The translations under genes were made by a program, and so were the position numbers. From contig NZ_LGDY01000140.1 in assembly GCF_001279525.1 (NCBI RefSeq), positions 1-35,890 on the forward strand: a stretch of DNA of 35,890 bases, written 5' to 3'. Each line of letters starts with the position of its first letter. Within the stretch, counting starts at the first letter, position 1. The stretch comes from Nocardia sp. NRRL S-836 (lineage in GTDB: Bacteria; Actinomycetota; Actinomycetes; Mycobacteriales; Pseudonocardiaceae). Shown here piece after piece: positions 9,033 through 15,241 of this stretch. The notes under the pieces are model-generated. The model was not told the DNA's origin. It did not search any database and saw only the letters and a list, made by a program, of their open reading frames with translations.

Positions 9033-9827
9033 GTGCTGACCGACGAAGCCACCACGTACGCCTCGTGGTTCTCGACCCTGTCCGACCCGACCCGCGTGCG
9101 CCTGCTCCACCACGTCGCGTCCGCGCCGGGCGAGGTGACGGTGGGCGAGCTGACGACGTCGCTCGGCATCAGCCAGTCCACCTGCTCGCACCACGTCCGC
9201 AAGCTCGCGGAGGTCGGCTTCGTCCGCGTCCGCCGCGAGGGCACCGCGACGATGGTGTCGGTGAACCCGTCGTGCTGCACCGGTCTGCCGCACGCCGCCG
9301 ACGCGGTGATGGGCGCGCTCACCACCGGCTCGGTCCGGCCGGTCGCGGGCGTCGCGGTGCGCCCGATGACCGCCGCCGACTGGCCGGACGTCCGCCGCAT
9401 CTACGGCGAGGGCATCGCTTCGGGCAACGCGACCTTCGAGCTCGACGTGCCGTCGCGGCGCACCCTGGAGTCCAAGTGGCTGCCCGACCACCGCTGGATC
9501 GCGGAGGTGGACGGCTCCGTCGCCGGCTGGGCCGCCGCCGCACCCGTGTCGCCGCGCGAGTGCTACGCGGGCGTGGCCGAGACGTCCATCTACGTCGGTG
9601 CCGCGTTCCAGGGCCGTGGCGTGGGCAAAACCCTGCTGCACCACCAGGTTGCGGCCGCGGACGCGGACGGCCTGTGGACGTTGCAGGCCGTGGTGTTCCC
9701 GGAGAACCGGGCGAGCGTCGCGTTGCACCACAAGGCCGGGTTCCGCACCGTGGGCGTGCGCGAACGCATCGCGCAGCACCACGGCGAGTGGCGCGACACC
9801 GTCCTGCTCGAACGCCGCCGCCCCTAG
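9033..9827 (+). CDS. ArsR-type HTH fused to GNAT acetyltransferase (ArsN-like)
   Basis: A 264-residue two-domain protein. Residues 1-95 form an ArsR winged helix (LSDPTRVRLLHHV; recognition region ISQSTCSHHVRKL). A CysCys pair (Cys81-Cys82 in NPSCCTG) lies where some ArsR proteins bind arsenite. Residues about 108-264 are a GNAT domain of the phosphinothricin/arsinothricin acetyltransferase type (RPMTAADWPDVRRIYGEGI; acetyl-CoA loop FQGRGVGKTLL; NRASVALHHKAGF). The family context suggests acetylation of a toxic amino acid such as arsinothricin or phosphinothricin under control of its own sensor domain; the substrate is inference. The GTG start is supported by the adjacent promoter. No other arsenic gene is in the window. 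Confidence 0.85.
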   Translation: MLTDEATTYASWFSTLSDPTRVRLLHHVASAPGEVTVGELTTSLGISQSTCSHHVRKLAEVGFVRVRREGTATMVSVNPSCCTGLPHAADAVMGALTTGSVRPVAGVAVRPMTAADWPDVRRIYGEGIASGNATFELDVPSRRTLESKWLPDHRWIAEVDGSVAGWAAAAPVSPRECYAGVAETSIYVGAAFQGRGVGKTLLHHQVAAADADGLWTLQAVVFPENRASVALHHKAGFRTVGVRERIAQHHGEWRDTVLLERRRP

Positions 9828-9844
9828 ACCCCGCTCACCACTGT

Positions 9845-9979
9845 CACGCGAGAGCCCCGCGTGCCCTTCTCAAGTCACGCGGGAGCCCCGCGTTCCGTTC
9901 AGCGCAACGCGAGCCCTGCGTGACGTTCTCAAGTCACGCGGGGCCCCGCGTTCCCTCAGGGCAACGCGGGGCCCCGCGT
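9845..9979. repeat. Array of five GC-rich palindromic repeats
   Basis: Five copies of a palindrome based on ACGCGGGGCCCCGCGT fill the gap between convergent genes: 9845-9863, 9876-9894, 9906-9921, 9936-9951 and 9964-9979. The last two are perfect 16-bp palindromes. Spacers alternate: TTCTCAAGT lies between units 1-2 and 3-4, and a different sequence containing TTC/CAG elements between units 2-3 and 4-5, so the array looks built of duplicated pairs. It could serve as a bidirectional terminator or be a REP-like mobile repeat. Confidence 0.8.
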
Positions 9980-9983
9980 GGCG

Positions 9984-10955
9984 TCAGTAGAGGGCGGACG
10001 CCAGGTTGCGGCGGGCTGCGGCCACGCGCGGGTCGTCCGACGGGAACAGCTCGAACAGGCCGACCAGGTGCTGGCGCACGCGGTCGCGGTCGTCGCCGTA
10101 GACGCGCCGCACGGTGTCGACGAGGCGCTTGAACGCCTCCTCGACCTGCTGCGAGGCGACCTGGGCGTCGGCGGCGGCGAGCTGCGCGTCGATGTCGTCC
10201 GGCGCGGCGTCCGCCTTCGCGATCACCGCGGGGTCGACGGCGTCGGCCCGCTCGGCGAACTTCGCCTGCGCCAAGCCTTCCTTCGCGAGCTCGTTCGCCG
10301 GTTCGGCGTCGAGGATGTGCTGGTAGGCGGCCTGCGCGGCGGCGTAGTCGCCCCGTTCGAAGGCCTCCTCGGCGGCGACGAAGCGCGGGTCCTCCGGCAG
10401 CTCCTCCGGCTCCAGCGGCTCGGTGGCGTTGGCCTCGCCGGCGCGGATGCCCGGCAGCCGGTCGCGCAGCGCGTCGAGCAGCCGCTTGATCCACTGCTGC
10501 AGCTCGGCGTCACCGAGCGGGCCGGCGAACGCGTCGATCGGCTGGCCGCCCGCGACGGCGACGGTCGTCGGCACGGACTGGACGCCGAACGCCTGCCCGA
10601 TCCGCGGCGACTGCTCCAGGTCGACCCGCGCGAGGATCCACGAGCCGCCGGACGGCTGCGCTAGCCGCGTGAGCGAGGCGGCGAGCTGCTGTGACTCCGG
10701 GCTGTAGGAGGCGCCCAGCAGCACCACGACGGGCACCTGCAGGGACTGCTCGACCACGGCCTGGAACGAGGCTTCGGTGACGTCCACGATCCACGGCGCT
10801 GACCCGTTCGGGGTCGCGGTGGAACCGGCGGAGGGGGCGGGCGACGTGGCCGCATGACGGGCGGCGTCGGCACGTGCCTTCAGGGCACCCAGATCGACGG
10901 CGCCCGAGAGCGCGGCGGACAGTGCGGCGGTCTTGCGAGGATCAGGCCTTGTCAC
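9984..10955 (-). CDS. Thioredoxin-fold/TPR chaperone-like protein (CnoX-type)
   Basis: A 323-residue cytoplasmic protein. A variable N-terminal segment ([15 protein letters not shown]) precedes a thioredoxin-like domain (about residues 55-155: [52 protein letters not shown]), followed by a TPR-like helical region ([39 protein letters not shown]). The site of the usual CxxC reads YSPES, so it has no redox cysteines; this matches the CnoX/YbbN group of holdase-type chaperones. The GTG at 10955 is chosen because it makes a 4-bp GTGA overlap with the upstream stop and gives the N-terminus MTRPxP, which I recall from the mycobacterial homologue Rv1324; an ATG at 10964 is the alternative. In mycobacteria that homologue also lies close to glgB, so the neighbourhood may be conserved. 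Confidence 0.8.
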   Translation of the reverse strand: MTRPDPRKTAALSAALSGAVDLGALKARADAARHAATSPAPSAGSTATPNGSAPWIVDVTEASFQAVVEQSLQVPVVVLLGASYSPESQQLAASLTRLAQPSGGSWILARVDLEQSPRIGQAFGVQSVPTTVAVAGGQPIDAFAGPLGDAELQQWIKRLLDALRDRLPGIRAGEANATEPLEPEELPEDPRFVAAEEAFERGDYAAAQAAYQHILDAEPANELAKEGLAQAKFAERADAVDPAVIAKADAAPDDIDAQLAAADAQVASQQVEEAFKRLVDTVRRVYGDDRDRVRQHLVGLFELFPSDDPRVAAARRNLASALY

Positions 10956-11782
10956 GTGTTCCATCCTGGCACGGCTAGTTCCCGGACCGGGTCCAGGGCC
11001 ATCGGGTTGACGCGCATCGCCTCGTTGCCCGAAGCGATGCGTAGTGCAAGCGGTGTCATCAGTTCGATGAACCGCTCGGTGCGCTCCGCACCCAGCTCCT
11101 CCCACGGGGCGGCGGCGGCCGCATCGGTCGCCCTCTCCACCGCGGCGAGGTCGCCGGGCGCGTCGGCGACTTCCCACTCTCGTTCTGTCCAACCCCTCGC
11201 CTCCCGCATGTATGCCGGATCGAGGGAATGTTCACGCGCGTAGAGCGCAAGCGCTTGGCACGGTCCCACACCATGGGCCACCAGCGCAGCCACATGACCA
11301 TCTCCGCGCGACTCGCGCAGGATCGTGCACGCGTGCCACAGCGTCAGGTGCGGCTCGGACGGCCACGGCAGCGCGCGGTTCGCGGCGGCCAGCGGACGAC
11401 CGGCGATCGGAGCCGCCACGGCCGCCGCACGGGCCAGCTCGGCGGCCTCCTCGATCTGCGGGGTGGCCACCTCGCCCAGCAACCGCCGCAGCGCGCCGTC
11501 GACACCGTGCAGGCGCGCGCGGAGGAACTCCTCCGGCGACGCGACCGCCCACGCGTCGGGCAGCGCGCGGGCGACCTTGCGCGGGGCGAAGTTGTAGAAG
11601 ACGGCCGTCACCAGCTCCGGGGACGCGGCACCCAGCGGTGCGGCGCGCATGCCGAAGTAACCCATCCAGCCGCCCTTGCACCCCAGCGCGTCGGTCGCGG
11701 CGCGGGACTCGGGCGTGAAGTACGTGACGTCGTGATACGGCTCGAACCGCAACCACAGCTGTCTCACATCCACGTCCGACAC
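10952..11782 (-). CDS. SCO6745-family protein
   Basis: A 276-residue largely helical protein that I recognise as the actinobacterial SCO6745 family (sometimes labelled SalK-like). It begins [21 protein letters not shown] and contains [29 protein letters not shown] and [17 protein letters not shown], all typical of the family. Its molecular function is not established. The start is GTG at 11782. It overlaps the thioredoxin-like gene by 4 bp, so the two are almost certainly co-transcribed and translationally coupled. No signal peptide or membrane segment is seen. Confidence 0.75.
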   Translation of the reverse strand: MSDVDVRQLWLRFEPYHDVTYFTPESRAATDALGCKGGWMGYFGMRAAPLGAASPELVTAVFYNFAPRKVARALPDAWAVASPEEFLRARLHGVDGALRRLLGEVATPQIEEAAELARAAAVAAPIAGRPLAAANRALPWPSEPHLTLWHACTILRESRGDGHVAALVAHGVGPCQALALYAREHSLDPAYMREARGWTEREWEVADAPGDLAAVERATDAAAAAPWEELGAERTERFIELMTPLALRIASGNEAMRVNPMALDPVRELAVPGWNT

Positions 11783-11799
11783 GCTAACCCAGCCGATGC

Positions 11800-11829
11800 C
11801 GCCGCACGGATGTACTCACCGGTGCGGCG
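11800..11829 (-). terminator. Hairpin between two minus-strand genes
   Basis: CGCCGCAC (11800-11807) and GTGCGGCG (11822-11829) form a perfect 8-bp stem with a 14-base loop in the 89-bp gap below the thiamine-binding gene. It may terminate that gene. Because it also lies 18 bp upstream of the next start codon, an operator role cannot be excluded. Confidence 0.4.
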
Positions 11830-11871
11830 TAGAGCTCTCGGCCGTTCGGGGAAACCGTTGCGCCGCTCGAA

Positions 11872-12177
11872 TCAAGGGGTGTCGGCGAGATGCTCCTCGA
11901 TCCGTTCCACCTTGGCCCTTAGCTGACCGGTGTGGCCGGGCCGGATGTCGGCCTTGAGCACGAGCGAGACGCGCGGCGCGGCGGCCTGCACGGCTTCCGT
12001 CGCGCGCTTGACCACGTCCATCACCTCGTCCCACTCCCCCTCGACCAACGTGAACATCGAGTTCGTCTCGTTGGGCAGCCCCGACTCCCGCACGATCCGC
12101 ACGGCCTCGGCGACGGCCTTGGCCACACTTCCGGACGAGTCCGATGCGGACGGAGCAACGCTGAACGCGACAAGCAC
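11872..12177 (-). CDS. MTH1187-family thiamine-binding protein
   Basis: A 101-residue protein of the MTH1187/YkoF-like thiamine-binding family (one ferredoxin-like domain). Family signatures are VAFSVAP at the start, VRESGLPNETNSMFTLVEGEWDEVMDVVKRA in the middle (start and end of one conserved block) and RVSLVLKADIRPG near the end. It is a cytoplasmic protein thought to bind thiamine or a hydroxymethylpyrimidine-type ligand; its exact role is not settled. GTG 12177 is selected from a much longer open frame because a GGGAGG ribosome site lies 5 bp upstream (12183-12189) and the protein then has normal family length. It is divergent from the MarR gene with only about 50 bp between starts. Confidence 0.85.
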   Translation of the reverse strand: MLVAFSVAPSASDSSGSVAKAVAEAVRIVRESGLPNETNSMFTLVEGEWDEVMDVVKRATEAVQAAAPRVSLVLKADIRPGHTGQLRAKVERIEEHLADTP

Positions 12178-12228
12178 ACGTGCCTCCCTGGTGATCCCTG
12201 CGTGTACTGACTGGTAGCTTCCGTGCAC

Positions 12229-12726
12229 ATGACACCGCTGCCGTTCGATCCGATCGCCCGCGCGGCCGAACTGTGGGACGAGCGCGTCGGTTCGGCCACC
12301 TCGATGGCCGCCGTCACGAGCGTCATGCGTGTCCAGCAAATCATCCAGTCCGCCGTGGACGCAGCCCTCAAGCCGCACGGGCTCACGTTCGCCCGCTTCG
12401 AGGCGCTGGTGCTGCTGTTCTTCTCCCGCAAGGGCGCGCTGCCGATGCGGGTCATGGGCGAACGGCTGCAGCTGCACCCGACGTCGGTCACGAACATCGT
12501 CGACCGGCTGGAGAGCGACGGCCTGGTCCGCCGCACCCCGCACCCGACCGACCGCCGCACCACGCTGGTGGAGATCACCGACGCGGGGCTGCAGCGCAGG
12601 GAGGCGGCGAGCGAGGCGGTCGTGCGGGTCAACCTGGGGCTCAAGGGCCTGACCGACCGGCAGACCGAACAGCTCACCGAGCTGCTGGCGAAGGTCCGCA
12701 GGGCCAGCGGCGACTTCGAGGACTAA
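12229..12726 (+). CDS. MarR-family transcriptional regulator
   Basis: A 165-residue MarR winged-helix regulator. The dimerisation helices (MAAVTSVMRVQQIIQSAVDAALKPHG cut at either end by loops) precede the DNA-binding core (MRVMGERLQLHPTSVTNIVDRL) and the beta-wing motif RTPHPTDRRTTLVEIT, followed by a final helix. ATG 12229 is preferred to GTG 12223 because a -10-like TAGCTT (12215-12220) lies 8 bp upstream, making a leaderless start likely. The ligand is unknown. It is divergent from the thiamine-binding gene and followed 34 bp later by a phosphotransferase-like gene, either of which could be its target. Confidence 0.88.
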   Translation: MTPLPFDPIARAAELWDERVGSATSMAAVTSVMRVQQIIQSAVDAALKPHGLTFARFEALVLLFFSRKGALPMRVMGERLQLHPTSVTNIVDRLESDGLVRRTPHPTDRRTTLVEITDAGLQRREAASEAVVRVNLGLKGLTDRQTEQLTELLAKVRRASGDFED

Positions 12727-12760
12727 TTCGGTTGGCACGCGGCCGCGGCTGTGGCGTCAT

Positions 12761-13819
12761 GTGCGGGTGATCCCAGACCGCCCTGACCGCTCGGTCGTCG
12801 CACTCGTCAGCACTCCCGGCGGGTTCGCGGGCCGCACCGGTGTCCTGCCGGTCCCGACCCCGGAGTGGAACCACGTCGAACCGGTCAACGCCGTGCTGCG
12901 GGAGCTGCTGGGCGTCGAGACGAGCGTGCTGCGGCTGGTGTCGGTCGAGGGCGGCGTGGTGCCGTGGGGCGGCACGGTCACCTACCACGTCGAGGCGCAC
13001 GGCGAGCCGGACCGGTCGAAGCTGCTGCCCGCGCAGGAACCCGCGCCCGACGCCGAGCACCGGCTGCCGTGGGCGCGCCTCGGCGGCCCCGCGGAGCTGG
13101 TGGCGTGGGCCGACACCGCCGTCACCCGCACCGGGCCCGCCGTCCAGATCAGGACGTGGAACCTGTCGAGCGTGCACCGGCTGCCCACCGCCGACGGGCC
13201 GGTGTGGCTCAAGGCCGTGCCGTCGTTCTTCTGCGACGAGGGCGCGGTGGTCGAGATGGTCGCGGCGCACGACCCGTCGCTCGTGCCCGCCGTGCTCGCG
13301 TCCGCGCCGGGCCGGGTGCTGCTCAGCGACGCGGAGGGCGGCAACTGCTGGAACCTGACGCCCGAGATGGTCGAACGGGTCGTGCCGCGCTGGGTCGCCG
13401 TGCAGCACGCACTGGCCGGCGAACCGCGGCTGACGCCGTCGGTCGTGCCGATGCCGTCGTTCGGGCTGCCGGACACCCTGACGCACGGCGACTTCCACCC
13501 CGGCAACTGGCGCAGCGGCGGCGTCGTGATCGACTGGTCCGACGCGTGCTGGGGTCACCCGGCGCTCGACGCGTGCCGGCTGGCCGAGTACGTGCCTGCC
13601 CTGCGCGACGTGATCAGCCGGGTGTGGAGCGAGTCCTGGCTGACGCACCGCCCGGACAGCGAACCGCTCAAGGCGCTGGAAGTGGCCAGCAGGGCGTCAC
13701 GGCTGCACAACGCCGTGAAGTACCAGGAGTTCCTGGACAACATCGAGCAGTCCGAGCGGATCTACCACGAGGGCGACCCGCAGACCGAGCTCAGAGCTGT
13801 CCGGCGGCTGGTTCCGTGA
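12761..13819 (+). CDS. APH-like phosphotransferase family protein
   Basis: A 352-residue protein with the aminoglycoside/choline-kinase type fold in its C-terminal part: LTHGDFHPGNW (catalytic loop) and VVIDWSDACWGHPALD (metal-binding DxD-like motif). The N-terminal about 100 residues (VVALVSTPGGFAGRTGVLPVPTPEW) do not resemble a usual kinase N-lobe and may be a substrate or NUDIX-like unit; I could not identify them. The substrate is unknown, and antibiotic resistance should not be assumed. GTG 12761 or GTG 12767 may be the start. It follows the MarR gene by 34 bp and its 3' end overlaps the convergent DUF3817 gene by 29 bp. Confidence 0.7.
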   Translation: MRVIPDRPDRSVVALVSTPGGFAGRTGVLPVPTPEWNHVEPVNAVLRELLGVETSVLRLVSVEGGVVPWGGTVTYHVEAHGEPDRSKLLPAQEPAPDAEHRLPWARLGGPAELVAWADTAVTRTGPAVQIRTWNLSSVHRLPTADGPVWLKAVPSFFCDEGAVVEMVAAHDPSLVPAVLASAPGRVLLSDAEGGNCWNLTPEMVERVVPRWVAVQHALAGEPRLTPSVVPMPSFGLPDTLTHGDFHPGNWRSGGVVIDWSDACWGHPALDACRLAEYVPALRDVISRVWSESWLTHRPDSEPLKALEVASRASRLHNAVKYQEFLDNIEQSERIYHEGDPQTELRAVRRLVP

Positions 13820-14114
13820 GGCGGCCGGTCTTCGCGGCCCAGCGCTCGAAGACCACCGTGCCGAACGGCGGGATGCTGGAGAACAGGCCCAGCAGCAGCG
13901 TGCGGGCGTCCCACTTCAGCGGGTCCTTCGCCATGAGCGTGACGAGGATGAACCCGACGAAGACGATGCCGTGGATCGGGCCGAAGACCTTGACGCCGAT
14001 CTCGTTCTGCACCACCACGTACTTGAAGAACATCCCGAGCAGCAGGCCCGCCCAGGACACCGCCTCGGCGAGGGCGAAGATGCGGAACCGTCCAACCGCG
14101 CTGGAGAACGTCAT
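13791..14114 (-). CDS. DUF3817 integral membrane protein
   Basis: A 107-residue membrane protein of the DUF3817 (YdzA-like) family. It has three hydrophobic segments: around residues 9-30 (FALAEAVSWAGLLLGMF), 44-61 (FGPIHGIVFVGFILVTLMA) and 70-92. The conserved EAxSW and GPIHG motifs are visible. Its function is unknown. The last 29 bp overlap the 3' end of the convergent phosphotransferase gene. A perfect inverted repeat starts one base upstream of its ATG and contains the probable ribosome site. Confidence 0.85.
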   Translation of the reverse strand: MTFSSAVGRFRIFALAEAVSWAGLLLGMFFKYVVVQNEIGVKVFGPIHGIVFVGFILVTLMAKDPLKWDARTLLLGLFSSIPPFGTVVFERWAAKTGRLTEPAAGQL

Positions 14115-14115
14115 G

Positions 14116-14144
14116 GCTCCCCATCATGAACCGTGATGGGGAGC
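14116..14144 (-). promoter_or_regulatory. Perfect inverted repeat covering the ribosome site of the DUF3817 gene
   Basis: GCTCCCCATCA (14116-14126) and TGATGGGGAGC (14134-14144) form an 11-bp perfect stem with a 7-base loop, starting 1 base upstream of the ATG. On the minus strand the ribosome site GGGGAG lies in the arm next to the start codon, so an RNA hairpin would hide it. It could equally be a DNA operator. Confidence 0.55.
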
Positions 14145-14341
14145 ACAACGTCACCGGGGCCGTCCGGTTGTGTCCTGTTCCTCCCATTTGAAGATGCGGA
14201 AGGCGGCGAACCCGGCCACGAGCGCGGAAGCGTCCACGACGGACACACCGATGCGCTGCAACGGTTTCGTGCTGCGCGGCCACAGGCTCTCAGCGAGCAG
14301 CGAGCAGCGTGGCGGAACGAGCGAAGTCGAGACGAGAGCCG
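14145..14341. other. Intergenic region with a long-range inverted repeat and a possible tiny ORF
   Basis: No established gene is seen in these 197 bp. GGCTCTC (14285-14291) pairs with GAGAGCC (14334-14340), enclosing AGCGAGC direct repeats just downstream of the minus-strand gene that ends at 14342; this may be a terminator. A minus-strand frame from GTG 14246 to TGA 14151 would give 31 residues (start SVVDASALVAGFAAFRIFKW), with a hydrophobic stretch but no ribosome site; it is only a candidate. Confidence 0.35.
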
Positions 14342-15130
14342 TCAGCCGCCGGCGACCAGCAACGGGCTCGTGGTGTGGACCTCGCCCAACCGCCGCAGTG
14401 CCGCGGCGAACTGCTCGAACCGCGCCCGCGGCACGGCGACGCGGACCGCGCCGAGCACCTGCCAGAGGTAGCGGTGCTCGGCGGTCTCCACGACCGGCAC
14501 CGCCTGTCCGCCACGGACGTCACCGGCGAACACCAGCGCGACCGTCGCCGCGCGCAGGCACGCGGTCGCGAGGGTCACGCAGTCCTCGACCAGCGGCCGG
14601 TCCTCCTGTGCGCGCACGACACCGCTCACGGCGAACCGCGCGGCCTGCACCAGTGCGAGGTGGAGGCGTTGACCGGCCTGCGCGCGCTCGTACGGGAGGT
14701 GGTCGGTGCCGGCGCCGGGGGTCACCACGGTCATGCCGACCTGGGGCCGGCGCAGGACGTGGTCGAAGAGCGCGGTGGGCGCCCACAGCAGGGTGCGCCA
14801 GGCGTCCTCGCCGATCGAGGTGCCCATGCGGGTGGCGTTGCAGAGCACGTCGAGGTAGCCGATGAGGACGCTGGACAGCAGCACGCCGCCGCGGTCACCG
14901 CCGACCCGCACGACGTCCAGGCGCGGGTCGTCGCCGAAGTCGCCGGGCGCGGGCTCCCACTCGACGACGCCGCTGCTCGCGAGCACCACGCGGGCAAGCC
15001 GCCGGTGCACGGGCGAGGCCGACAGGACCGTGTCGTCCAAGCCCATCCGGACGAGCACGGACGCGGCGTGCTGCAACGACTCGCGGTGCCGCGGCACGAG
15101 GTCGGGGTGGAGCAGGCGGAACGGTTCCAC
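14342..15130 (-). CDS. Unidentified protein
   Basis: A 262-residue protein that I do not recognise. It is rich in Leu, Val, Ala and Arg, appears mostly helical and has no signal peptide, clear membrane segment or catalytic motif. It begins EPFRLLHPDLVPRHRESLQ and ends LLVAGG. GTG 15130 is preferred to in-frame GTG 15163 because the codons between them (AGT, ACA, AAT, AGG, ACT, GGG) are unlike the local codon use, and a G-rich stretch lies just upstream of 15130. It lies 111 bp below the large LuxR regulator on the same strand. Its upstream region shares a 12-base motif with that regulator's own promoter region, so it may be a target. Confidence 0.6.
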   Translation of the reverse strand: MEPFRLLHPDLVPRHRESLQHAASVLVRMGLDDTVLSASPVHRRLARVVLASSGVVEWEPAPGDFGDDPRLDVVRVGGDRGGVLLSSVLIGYLDVLCNATRMGTSIGEDAWRTLLWAPTALFDHVLRRPQVGMTVVTPGAGTDHLPYERAQAGQRLHLALVQAARFAVSGVVRAQEDRPLVEDCVTLATACLRAATVALVFAGDVRGGQAVPVVETAEHRYLWQVLGAVRVAVPRARFEQFAAALRRLGEVHTTSPLLVAGG

Positions 15131-15211
15131 GTCGCCCCCAGTCCTGGCATTGGTTGTACTCACAATGAACGCCGGGGGACGCGAAGTCATCCGGATGGCC
15201 CGCAGCGTTAC

Positions 15212-15223
15212 GTCTCAGTTGGA
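15212..15223 (-). promoter_or_regulatory. 12-base motif shared with the LuxR regulator's promoter region (copy 1)
   Basis: TCCAACTGAGAC (minus-strand reading) lies 82 bp upstream of the unidentified gene's start. An identical copy lies upstream of the LuxR gene at 17523-17534. It could be a regulator site, but chance sharing is possible. Confidence 0.3.
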
Positions 15224-15241
15224 CCCCGCGCGCCACCGCGG

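Noticed and set aside
9845..9979. CRISPR array
   Set aside because: The repeats are short perfect palindromes with recurring spacers of 12-14 bp and no cas genes; this is a palindromic intergenic repeat.
12761..13819. Aminoglycoside resistance gene
   Set aside because: Only the generic APH-like catalytic motifs are present, with an unusual N-terminal part; a resistance function cannot be claimed.
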